This document shows positions 38,050 through 48,548 of a stretch of DNA of 64,000 bases, in pieces. The notes under the pieces were generated by a model. That model saw nothing but the letters and a program-made list of their open reading frames with translations. It ran no database searches and was not told where the DNA came from. The translations under genes were made by a program, and so were the position numbers. Source of the stretch: Cerrena zonata (Eukaryota > Basidiomycota > Agaricomycetes > Polyporales > Cerrenaceae); assembly GCA_038087015.1 (NCBI GenBank), contig JASBNA010000008.1:558001-622000 (forward strand). The letters run 5' to 3'. The stretch's first letter is position 1. Every line of letters begins with the position of its first letter.

Positions 38050-38258
38050 GGGTTCATGTGAAAGTGAAAGTATATTGAAGATACTCTACACATCTCAGTA
38101 TACTTATATGTATCATGCTCTGTCAATGCGCGAGGTTGGAGACAATGCAGCCATATGCTAGTACTAGTCAATGACCCAGACACCGTGAATGATTGACCGT
38201 ACTTCGATGCACAGGCTCAGAGATCATTATCTTATCATATCTTACAAGTTCTTGGTAT

Positions 38259-38614
38259 GGTTATATGCATTTATTCAACTAAATACTCGCAGGATAGTCT
38301 GGCACTCAAAAACTTTTCTCTAGAGCATACTATATACACAGATAGACCTTATTATACATTTGTTCTGTCTTAGAAAACAATCCCCCCGTCTCTATTTCGT
38401 AGACAAGGTGAGGATGACCTGGGCGCCAACGTGTGGTAGGTGTCTCACGGTACGAATGGCCGTAATAGGTATGTTAGCATTGCGTAAGCTTTCATTGACC
38501 ATTGTCAATACCCATTAACCCCCATTGACCGTCCTGGGCTCAGGGGCAAAGAGGGCCAAAGGGCTAATTGGCCCGGGCCAATTGGCCCTCTCTCCCCGTC
38601 GATCAGACGTTCTC
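38259..38614 (-). repeat. Right terminal inverted repeat of the KDZ element
   Basis: Inverted partner of 32227-32581. It carries the perfect 18-bp palindrome AATTGGCCCGGGCCAATT at 38566-38583, which is one indel short of perfect in the left copy. The outermost base differs between the two ends (C left, G right after complementing). Confidence 0.9.
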
Positions 38615-38622
38615 CATAATAT
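38615..38622. repeat. Target-site duplication of the KDZ element, right copy
   Basis: CATAATAT, identical to 32219-32226. Confidence 0.85.
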
Positions 38623-39714
38623 GAGTATTACAGAGTATTCTATATATTACAATAGAAGATATAATAGATGTTCTCCTCCTGTTACCCAAATAAAGTATTT
38701 TGACCATAACATACCCATACATTGTGCTGATATCAAGCGGACTGGAATATGGGCTTCCCCATATTATATCTTGAGCTTACTATCATTGATAGACAAGAAA
38801 ATGGCTGGTTTCCCACCAATAGCCTAGGGTACCCCCCTAATTTCACATTTTGGGGGTATTTCAAATACAGAATATGCAGGTCTTATCCAATCAGCCTATA
38901 ATCTTGTACACACTCTTTTCCAGCATAGTAGAGGTACATACTACCTTGGCTTAATATTCTGACTACTCCTTCCTACCCTATTTCAATTAAAACCTCCCTT
39001 TTATCAATTATAGCACACTATTTCTATTATATCTTACTTAGTTTTTATTCAAATGACATAGGGATTTCATATATGGATTTAGCATAAAAAATCTGTTCTT
39101 TTACTTTCTGGTACATGTTCTAATGCTTGATATAGACCCCTGCACTATCCCCCATCCTATTCTAAACTACTTTTCCAAATGGGCAATAGAAGGTGCTGAC
39201 ATAAGTGCCCAAAGTAAGTGGAAGGTGAGTAGTAGCCACAGCCACCTATCCCAGGGCCACCTACCCAATTTAGAAAATATGTATGTGGCTGTGGAACCAG
39301 ATTTGTAAATAGAAAGAGGTGAGCCTGCCAATTTGCAAAAAAAGCATCCTATACTGTCTTCAATCAGTTAATTAGACACCCAAATGATGTTTGATTTATT
39401 AAATATTTTTTTACAATGTATACATAAATAAAATGTTGGGAAATCATTCAGAAGTGTTGTAGATACATTCACAAAAATTGGCTAAGGGTAAAAGCATGTA
39501 TAAGTCAACCAAAGTTGAATAAAATGACAATGAGCAGATCAGTCAATTAGACATCTGAGGTGCCAGCATGAGAATGTAGGTGCTAACACGCATCTCCAGT
39601 ATTGAGTCAGTCAGAATCATCCTCCCTGTCATCCTCTGTATCACTTTCCTCAGAAGTAGTACTCTTGAAGATGTCACATACCTTTGACTTGGAAATTACA
39701 GGTGGAAGTGGACC

Positions 39715-42165
39715 TCATTTTGGCTTTGGGACACCAAAATGATGTGAAACATCCTTCCCAGCAGCCTTATCCCGTGTCCACTGCTCCTTTGATGCAGACC
39801 ACTGCTGTTTTGCTGCTTCCCAGTCTGCATTGATCTTGTTGATGGCTTTCTGCCTGTTCTTCTTCTGTACCTTCCACTTAGCAAGCTTCTCTGAATGCAA
39901 GTTGTTCACATAATGTCTTGCAGTAAGCTTCATTCAATATGTTTGCAGCTTGAAGTTCCATTACTTGACATTGCAGGATCTGGTTCTCTTATTCAGCCTC
40001 CTTGATTATCGCCATCAAGAGCAGCTCCCGGTCAGTTTCAGCATCTATTGGAAGTGATGCAAGTCGGTTTGGTGGATTAAGCTAGATTGGCTGACTGACA
40101 GTCTGATTTGGGGACATATTGTATGTCTATATAAGACATTCGAGTGAGGATTCAGCAAGGCACTTGACTGCATCATGAATCTCTTAAAGAGTGTTAAAGG
40201 GTGACTTAAACCAGGGAATAGATCGACCTGGGGGACACACAAATGCTCTGGAACACAATGAGAGCAGTTCATTGAGAGGTAATTACAGTACTTGCCTGGA
40301 ACACAATGAGAGCAGTTAGAGAGCCCTGAAAGCGACCAGGCATACTAGATAGGAAGGAGAACTTGGCTATGGCCGAGTTAAGCGCTGAAGGCTCGGCAAT
40401 AAGCGAAGAAAAGCGAAATGAAACACAAGTCCACCCTGCATTGGGTGGAGCACTAAATACTGAAGCTAGAGCGAAGGGGAAAAGTGCTACTGGAAGCTGA
40501 GTGTCTACAGAGTCCGTTTATGAAGTCAAAAGATAGAATAGATAAGGTGGAACATCACCAAAACACGAAGTTTAACAAAGAGGTGGTGACAGAGGGGATA
40601 TAATGAGAGGTGAGACTTCTTCTGTAGTAGATGGGGTCGAGGTGTCTGAGGTATGATTAACATTCTCAGCGATTAGGGGAAGAATAAAGGGATTTTGATC
40701 TCTGTCAGCATTGTTGTCATCACCTTCAACACTCATCTTACTCTCACTATCATGATCATCCCCTAATAAATCCTCCTTTATCTCCAACTGAATTGCATTA
40801 TGAAGGATTTTTGCAACAGCATGAATGGGGGTTAGTGGCACAAGAGGAAGAGTGGACTTGACTGATGTTTCCTTTGCAGGACCAAGCATGTCAGGAGTGA
40901 TAACACTCTTGTCAAGTGGCCAAACCCCAGTTACATGGAATGTCAATTTGATTGTCAGTTCAGTCATAATACGCTGGTGAGCTTTTCCATAGATTAGAAG
41001 GAAGTTCTTCTTGGAAAACATCTCACCAGTGGAATGTTCATGTTCATCATATTCTTGCCAAATGGCATTCTTAAGAGCACCAAACACAGCAATATCAAGC
41101 CCTTGGTAAATATGTGTTGCATGTGATGGATAGCACAAAACAATGATCTTGTTTTGGTGAGCATATTGGAAGAAGTCATAGATGTAATGAGAGTTGTGCC
41201 CATCAACAAGGAGAAGTTGGTAATGACCATAAGTCTTTGCCTTGATATGGTTATCAAAACTTGATCCACTCTACCCCAATTTCTCCATTTGTCCAGCCCT
41301 TCTTTGAATACCCAATACTAGGTGAAATGTTAAGTAAGCTATAAAATAGAGTATAGGTTGACTTATGAAGCATTTGCAGGATTGTCTTGTTTCCAGCTAA
41401 CCTGAAATGCACTAAAGATAACGGCAGGAGAGATTGCAATACCATCTGCACAAATGGTGACAATAATGGTGATGTTCTCCTGACTTCCACCAATTTGCTG
41501 ATAGTGAAGCTTTCAGCCACATTCTCCTATGACCCTTTCCCATTGATCAGAGGATCCATTGCATCTGAATTCATCTGTTCCATAAATCATATCTTCTTCA
41601 ATGTTGTATTTGGCTATCGTATTGCTAACAAGATCAAACTACACATCATTTGTATTTGGATTGACAGCACAGCCTCTCTTCTGCTCCAAAGGTAATGACC
41701 ATACCATACAGATACAGTCAGACCACTTTTTGACAAAGCGATTTATTTAACACTTGCTGATACCAGGAAAGTCAGGACCTATATGAGCAGATAGAATCTG
41801 GTCTACATGCTTCTTCAGTTGGCGATGGCTTAGAGGGAAGCCACAATGCTCAAGCTCAATAATAAAAGCTATCACAAGCTCAGTTTTTTCAGGAGTAAGC
41901 CATGATCTATTGGTAACCTTTTGGGCCATCTTTCCCTTAGCACAGTTAATCAGTGTTTGATGATTGATACAAATATCACTTCCCATCTCCTTCTTACAAT
42001 ACTCAACCCACTTCTGTGCAACCTTCCGTGCTCCCAGGTACTCCAGCCCTAGCTTCTGATGCCCTAATTGCTCCTTATAATCCTCTACAGCCCAATCGAC
42101 CCAAGATGCCTTGAATTCACTAGCAAGTTGTTGTTTCTTGGTCTTGGATTTAGCTCATCCAGACA
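39715..42165 (-). pseudogene. Fot1/pogo-like transposase, inactivated
   Basis: Read on the minus strand, the protein starts near 42165. It has an N-terminal helix-turn-helix region and a CENP-B-type DNA-binding stretch (INHQTLINCAKGK, RSWLTPEKTELVI, GFPLSHRQLKKHV). The DDE_1-type catalytic core follows: YGTDEFRC supplies the first Asp block, LLLVDGHNSH the second. CYPSHATHIYQGLDIAVFG is the usual PPHSTH-L-QPLD-GVFGPLK block, and FHVTGVWPLD is close behind. The C-terminus has the Lys/Trp-rich helical tail near 39720-39930. In-frame stops (for example in the fourth codon and near 41505 and 41650) and a solo LTR at 40192-40577 kill it. It would have cut and pasted at TA sites. Confidence 0.8.
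40192..40577 (-). mobile_element. Solo LTR A, 386 bp, target duplication AAGAG
   Basis: The ends are TGTTAAA and TTTAACA. The perfect 5-bp duplication AAGAG lies at 40187-40191 and 40578-40582. Inside, a 22-bp stretch containing GGAACACAATGAGAGCAGTT is repeated directly about 50 bp apart. Sequence and CG content look fresh. It sits in the C-terminal part of the pogo-like transposase gene and is the complement of the copy at 43336-43721. The strand label is relative only, since the LTR's own orientation is unknown. Confidence 0.9.
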
Positions 42166-42616
42166 TTGTGGTAAGTATATGGTGATGAGAGTAGAAAATG
42201 AAAGACAGAGATAGCTTTCCTGAGGATTGCATACTGCTCTCATACCTCAAGGTAGACATGCCAGGGCCATATGTCCCAACTCACATGGCTCGATCACTCA
42301 GACAGTAAGTATATGATCTAAAAACATGGAACTAAGATGTTTAACAGCAATAACCTTAAAAAAATATTTTTCTGGATGTTTATTTCATCTCAAATGGTCC
42401 TGTGGAATATATTCTAGGGGGGTGTCTAATTTAAGTGATAGCATCTAATTGACCAATTGAAGACAGTATACCCTATTAGGCAATGCACTGGGCCTTATAT
42501 ATATGACTAAGCATATAGGCAGTCTGCCCTACTTGACACAAATTGAAAAAGCAAAGCAGAGTGCCTAAAAGTTTGTAAAACACTTTAAGGCATTCTGCCT
42601 TAGAATTTTTTTAAAA

Positions 42617-43335
42617 GTTTACAGCAAAGGCTGCAGTTGCCAGTATTACTAGCAACTGGTACCTTGTTGTTCTCAACCTCAGAGGCTTTCTTGATCCTTC
42701 AGGTACAGGTATTTACTAGCACCTGAATGTGATCATTTCTAACTCATTTTTTCTCTAGGTTATGTCTTCTTGTCCTCATATATAGGTTGGGATCCTTGTC
42801 ATCAGGTACTCGGGCTTTGGGTTTTTGAATAGGTTGGAAGGATCACCCAGGTATGTCTCTCCATTTCTCATTTCTGACTCTTTTTTAATATCTAAAGCCT
42901 CATCCTGTTGAAGTGCCAGTATTAGTATTTCAACTTCAAGAACAAGATCTCTTGTGGAATAAACCCCCATCTTGAGGTTATGACCTATGTTTCAACCACC
43001 AAATTGAAGTGCCAGTATTGACTAGCACTTTGACATTGACTAGTGAATCTCAAGTGGAATAAGTCCCCATCTTGAGGTTGCTAGTTACTTTAATTCTAAT
43101 TCTAGTATATACTTTTTAAATATTCATTCAATCAAAGTATCTATTAGACAAGTCTGGCCTGTCAATGTGAACAGATATGATTTATCTAGTAGACATTTTG
43201 ATCTTCTCATCCTACCAGGGACTACCAGCATTGTGCCTGTACCTTGTTACTATACCTGCTATGTTTTGTATCTGACCAATACAACTCTGACTAGGCTCTT
43301 CACTTAACAAAGAACAGGAGATAATAGGATCTAAC
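42617..43335. other. Spacer with short direct repeats
   Basis: No gene. A short unit recurs here: GAAGTGCCAGTATT appears near 42909 and 43004, and GTGGAATAA followed by CCCCATCTTGAGGTT appears near 42952 and 43054. This suggests a small tandem or segmental duplication of roughly 100 bp. Confidence 0.45.
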
Positions 43336-43721
43336 TGTTAAACTTCGTGTTTTGGTGATGTTCCACCTTATCTATTCTATCTTTTGACTTCATAAACGGA
43401 CTCTGTAGACACTCAGCTTCCAGTAGCACTTTTCCCCTTCGCTCTAGCTTCAGTATTTAGTGCTCCACCCAATGCAGGGTGGACTTGTGTTTCATTTCGC
43501 TTTTCTTCGCTTATTGCCGAGCCTTCAGCGCTTAACTCGGCCATAGCCAAGTTCTCCTTCCTATCTAGTATGCCTGGTCGCTTTCAGGGCTCTCTAACTG
43601 CTCTCATTGTGTTCCAGGCAAGTACTGTAATTACCTCTCAATGAACTGCTCTCATTGTGTTCCAGAGCATTTGTGTGTCCCCCAGGTCGATCTATTCCCT
43701 GGTTTAAGTCACCCTTTAACA
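43336..43721 (+). mobile_element. Solo LTR B, 386 bp, inverted twin of solo LTR A
   Basis: By eye it is identical, or almost so, to the complement of 40192-40577 over its full 386 bp, starting TGTTAAAC and ending CCTTTAACA. Unlike LTR A it is not flanked by a direct duplication (CTAAC on the left, TATTA on the right). Confidence 0.85.
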
Positions 43722-46420
43722 TATTAGTGACTATGCATGAGGAATCACAAGTGAATTTGAAAAAATATTTCCAAAAAAGAAGTATAAAGGCCAAGGTCAG
43801 AAGAAGATATACATGGGTCTGGAGACTGAACAGGAAGCACTTGATTGTTGCACTAACAGAGCTCAGGTCTGTCTCTGAAGTTCCTTTCACTGGCTGATAT
43901 TTCTTTTTCATTATTCATCTTAAATATAGCAAGTTGTCAAATAGATTCAAAACCACAAAGATCAACTTGCAAGGTGTACAGAAGAAACCCAAATACTTCA
44001 AGTTGAAAACATTGCAAGTGAAGAGCATCTGCAACTTATTTGTGAATGATCATCCTGAGATTTGCAAACAAGTCAGAGGCTGCAGTTGCAGCAGGTGCTA
44101 CCAACAAGACTCAGATCACATGATGTGTCAACAATATATATTTAGAGGCTATCAAGAATGCTGATGCAGAGGTATTGGAAAAGTACAAATGTTTGTCCAA
44201 TGAGGACAAAGCATGTAAAGCTGCAGAACAAGAGAATCAGGAGTTGGATAAAGCAAGCAGTTCAGAGAGTGATGGTGACTAAGCTAAGTATGTAATTCAA
44301 CTCTTCATTGTCCTATCTTCACTGATGTTTATGTAGACCGCTAAGCGATTTGCACTTTACACTACAGGCTCTCATCTTGGACCTTTCGAACAAATCTGAG
44401 ACTAAAATTGTAATATTTTGTGATGGCCTTATTGCCAAGGAAGAACTGTGTAAATGGCTGTAAGTCACTTTAGCCTTAGTCACATAGAGCTTACTCAGAT
44501 CTATAATTATCTGCAGTCTGAGCAATCACCCTGAGGAAGAAGATAACTTTTTCACTTGTATCACTTCTCCAACCAACCCCACATTCCATGTATCAGAGTA
44601 GTTCGATCAATTCTTACTAAACTGGAGAGCCACAAATGTAACAGAGAGCCTGGGCATTCCTGCTATTGTGGCTCCTGTATCACACCCAGAATCTACTATT
44701 CAGTCTGGACCTGTGGAGTGAGCAACCCTTGAATCCATACCATCTATCAATTGATCACTGACAACATGGTCCTCTGCTTCTGAGGGACCCTCCACAACTG
44801 AAGCATTCACTAGTGTCTGCTCCTGCTTACTCTTCAGTGTCTCCATCTCCTGAAGCTATCACTGATCACTCTGTATTCCCTGAAGTTGTCACCAACTTGG
44901 ACCACTTTCTGATCTCAGAAGCTGTTGCTAACCTGACTTCAATATCAAGTGATGTTCTCTGCTTATCTGACAACTCTGGTCTGCCTACTGCTACTGCTCC
45001 CAAAAATGAAAACCCAACTGAGCTGACTGTTCCACCTACCAGTGATCTCATGCATCCCCCAACTTCCACTGCTATTAATCCATCCTTGAATATTATAGAT
45101 AAAGCTACCATTGAGCTAATCTTACCTGTTACATATTCTGTCATCCCTTAATGCTGACAAAGTGCTCACCGCACTGCTTGAAACAAAGATGTACCAACAA
45201 TGACATTAAATCTAGCCTCACCTGATATCCCTCAACAAATCAACACTTCCACTGCCAGCCCTCCCTGTTATACTCTGCTTGTTCTGACTGAAGCAGGGTG
45301 GAAAGAGTGCTTGCATTATGTTGCTACATTGTTTCAAGAACCTTCACTGAATCTTGGCCTCTGTTCTCACCTTTGGTAGAATCCTTGTCCAGTAAAGGCA
45401 ATACCAATGACAGATGTATCTACAAATATGTATGTGTTTTTCAACTTGGATACAGTCAGTACCAATACTAATGACTTAGATACAGTGTACAGAAGTTGGT
45501 TGTACTCAATACTAGTGGCTCAGTCCCAAATTGAGCACAAAAAAAGGAGATCTATTGAAAGACTATCATTAATGCTTTGTGATGGTCTATACCCTTTCAA
45601 AAACCATAGACAAGCTTGAAAAATAAGCAAATTTGTTATCTCAATCTTCTTGACCTCTGCAAACCTCTAAATGTTGTTGCACAATGTGCACTACTACCAG
45701 CAATCAGTCAATACCACATCAGAATGTTACTCCAGGTCTCAGGTATTCTTAGTCCGCAAACTTTAAGTGACAGTGCATGTCTGAAGATAACTGTGACATC
45801 ATTGATTTGACTCTTGATTCAGATTGAGGTATACATTTCAATTTTTCTAACTTCAATTGTATTGGAATCTGATACTTTGGTTGATCTAGATTGAGTGGTA
45901 CACACTGGAGTCCAGTGTGGACTGTTTTCAGGAGATTCTATATCAGTAATCCAAATAAAATATCCATTAAAACAGTATCAATTATGTATATATGTATCAT
46001 GTATATATTGTACAATCATCTGACTAAAATCTACATGATGCAAAGTGGGTTAAAATATACATATTGTAGATAAGCTTCCTGCATACAGGTGTTGTGGCAA
46101 CAACCCAAAATAGTCTAAAATATCTAAGGATAATCTAGATTGAACAGATTATTTTAGCACACTTTACATCTTCTATTCACTGTGCCTATTGATATTTGAT
46201 ATGTAATCCTATTAGCACACTCCAAAATAATTCCATATTGGCTTGCATGAAGGAAATCATTATCAAATAAGACATTGAACATGCCATATATAAGTTTTCA
46301 ATGACAGCATGTCAGAACCTCTGCTGGTGGTCTTTCACTTGTAACAGCAAGATACTAGTCATGGAGAGTATCTGGTAGCTGTTTAATAAATGAAGCTCAA
46401 GTTCTAAAGTCACCATTGCA
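43722..46420. other. Decayed sequence with pieces of unknown coding origin
   Basis: Base composition is a little less AT-rich than the surroundings. Two open pieces, 43934-44164 (with a Cys-rich CKQVRGCSCSRCYQQ-like patch) and 44813-45151 (Ser/Thr/Pro-rich), are followed by an in-frame-like continuation at 45407-45619. They could be parts of one dead gene on the plus strand. I recognise no family. Confidence 0.35.
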
Positions 46421-46606
46421 CTAAGAAATGCAACATACCTTCAGAATGTAGGCTATATAGTGACAGCTTTGAGAGGATAGTTTAGCACAAACATACTTTG
46501 ACTGGTTTCCAATATATATATACAGAGGCCATAACATAGCTAATCCAAAGTTAGCAAGATGTGTAAACTCTGTAGAGTTACAATTTCTGAGGTAAGAAGG
46601 TGTCAT
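46421..46606 (-). pseudogene. Plavaka transposase fragment
   Basis: The minus-strand reading has THLANFG, LWPLYIYIGNQSKYV and SQSCHYIAYILK. This matches the intact Plavaka gene around residues 400-444 (FGNQSKYVR, HHVAYIPK). Even the intron donor GTATGT follows at the same place, just after the Lys codon. Neighbouring exons are not recognisable. It is an old, separate Plavaka copy. Confidence 0.75.
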
Positions 46607-47779
46607 TTTTTTTGTCCAAACTTTGCTGAGGCACTTGTACCATAATGCGAAACCACTACCTAGCCCTAGTCTAGGGTTTAGAGAGAATTTTGTTTATCTC
46701 ATATCTTCACAACTACTGCATCTTTTGCTCTCAAAACTTAACTATAGAACAACTCAAAGTTTGTACTATAAGTTAACTTCTAAGAGCAAAATGAGTTGAT
46801 AGAGAGAATATTGAGATATGAGCAAAATTGAGATTTGGATTGAGTGTGGGAAAACTGGGCGCTTGTTGAACCCTAGAGTGGGGTTGGCCCTATGAGCCCT
46901 GGTTATTGCAAAGATATGAAATTGTAGCAAACTGACCTTACTCAATTGTTATATAAATAATGTTAATAAGTAGAGCCTAAAAAAATAGAGCATAGTAAAA
47001 GTAGAAAAAAGGTGATCTGGTTAGAATTGACAGAAAGATATGTTAAACAATATGTGTTTTTAGAGAAAAAGTAAAACAGAGACTCACTTTCAATATTATT
47101 AGAAGTGGTGTATATACCATCAGATAGAGCTCAGAAAATAACACCTGGTAGTCATAAGAAATATGTAGTTTGGATAGAAATTAGGAGAGCTATAGGGAAA
47201 ACAACATATAAGTATATATTCTGACAGAGAATTGCTATATATGATATGTTTTCTGCATTACATAATCAAAATATATCTTGTTTTCAAATTTCAATTTATA
47301 GAGGGTGCTTATTTTAGCTATTATGTAAGCATATTAGTCTATATGCAATAAGCCAAAACAGATATAGTGAACAAGATCTTTAAATGTTGTGTCCCAAGAT
47401 GCCTAGCTCACAACATCATGATTTGGCTTTACTTGCTTATGTAATGTCTCTGTATAGACACTGGATAACATGACAGATGTATAAAACTGGCTCACCTCAA
47501 ATAGACCTGCCAGCAGTTGGCATAAGGCTATTTTCTTCCTTAAGACATGTAGTTCTGGATAAAAGAAAATAGTGTAACCATCTAAGCGCAAGTAATACCA
47601 GCACTTGAACGGATGATATGGGGGGAGAGAGAGATTGAATAATGATGAAATCAAATTTTGCAGATCATATTTGTACTTATTTGCTTAGGTAATAGTGTGA
47701 ATGTGGCAGTAGCAATGTGAGGTCACTTGATGATTATATGGAGAGTCTCAATAGATAGAGGTTGAGAAATGGAGGCTAT
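46607..47779. other. AT-rich sequence with a diverged palindrome-family copy
   Basis: No gene. About 47100-47350 is a diverged single copy of the unit that forms the palindrome arms further right. Shared strings include GATAGAGCT, CTGGTAG, TTTGGATAGAAA and ATATATGATATGTTTTCT. Confidence 0.5.
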
Positions 47780-48548
47780 TAGCAAAAGAAAGAAGGTGAT
47801 TTGGATAGAAAGTGAGAGAGATATAAGACCAACCAGATATGTTTCATAAGAAAAAGCAGAATATAGTATGCCTTTGAACCTTATTGGTGATGATGTAGAT
47901 ACCAGTGGATAGAGCTTGAAAAATAGAGCCTGGTAGCAAAAAGATGCATATAGTTTAGATAGAAACTGGGGGAGCTATGTGGAAAAGAATATATAGAGGA
48001 TATATCTTGGCAGAATACTGCCATATATGATATGTTTTCTATATTCCATAAGCGAAAACATGACTTTTTCACTTTGCCAGTGAGGGCTTAATATTGAGTA
48101 TTATATAAGCACATTAGTCCATATATAGGTATATTACAAGCAAATATAAATAAATAATGATCTAGTTAACTAAGTGCTTTACATTTGCTTGTAATATACC
48201 TATATATGGACTAATGTGCTTATATAATACTCAGTATTAAGCCCTCACTGGCAAAGTGAAAAAGTCATGTTTTCGCTTATGGAATATAGAAAACATATCA
48301 TATATGGCAGTATTCTGCCAAGATATATCCTCTATATATTCTTTTCCACATAGCTCCCCCAGTTTCTATCTAAACTATATGCATCTTTTTGCTACCAGGC
48401 TCTATTTTTCAAGCTCTATCCACTGGTATCTACATCATCACCAATAAGGTTCAAAGGCATACTATATTCTGCTTTTTCTTATGAAACATATCTGGTTGGT
48501 CTTATATCTCTCCCACTTTCTATCCAAATCACCTTCTTTCTGTTGCTA
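47780..48548. repeat. Large palindrome: 366-bp arms, 37-bp loop
   Basis: The left arm 47780-48145 and right arm 48183-48548 are near-perfect inverted copies separated by 37 bp. Only a few transitions distinguish them. The two identical 63-codon open frames (47881-48072 minus and 48256-48447 plus) are a by-product of this symmetry, not genes. It may be a fold-back or MITE-like element, or an inverted duplication of a repeat tip. Confidence 0.9.

Larger units (their letters stand above)
32227..38614. mobile_element. Apparently intact KDZ DNA transposon, 6,388 bp
   Basis: The element is bounded by long terminal inverted repeats (about 355 bp) and a perfect 8-bp target duplication, CATAATAT. An 8-bp duplication is what has been described for Zisupton elements, the Z of KDZ. 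Inside are two convergent genes: a CxC5/CxC6-KDZ transposase (32720-34876, plus) and an RTC4-like partner (34897-38049, minus). Both stay open through all predicted introns. Base composition is balanced and CG is retained, in sharp contrast to the CG-poor flanks, which argues for recent arrival. It lies inside the interior of the older outer element. Confidence 0.88.
39354..42466 (-). mobile_element. Fot1/pogo-like DNA transposon, TA target duplication
   Basis: The ends are inverted: CTGTCTTCAATCAGTTAATT on the left and the complement of AATTGACCAATTGAAGACAG on the right. Each is followed outward by a TA (39352-39353 and 42467-42468). The insertion precisely interrupts the right arm of the outer element, whose left arm shows the uninterrupted sequence. 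It is 3,113 bp including a 386-bp solo LTR and its 5-bp duplication, so about 2.72 kb originally. It carries one dead transposase gene on the minus strand. Confidence 0.85.
30291..42607. mobile_element. Outer nested element with ~0.78-kb inverted arms
   Basis: The left arm (about 30291-31066) reappears inverted on the right as two blocks, about 42469-42607 and 38740-39353. The gap between those blocks is exactly filled by the pogo-like insertion. The tip is ATCCTAAGGCAGAATGCC on the left and its near-complement on the right, and each tip contains a GGCAGAATGCC / GGCATTCTGCC hairpin. The string TTTTTAAAA sits outside both tips (30282-30290 and 42608-42616) and could be a 9-bp target duplication, as in Mutator-like elements, but AT-rich direct matches are weak evidence. 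Removing both insertions leaves about 2.8 kb with no coding capacity seen. Confidence 0.65.

Noticed and set aside
47881..48447. Two identical 63-residue open frames on opposite strands
   Set aside because: They are mirror images produced by the palindrome, and the protein has no recognisable motif.
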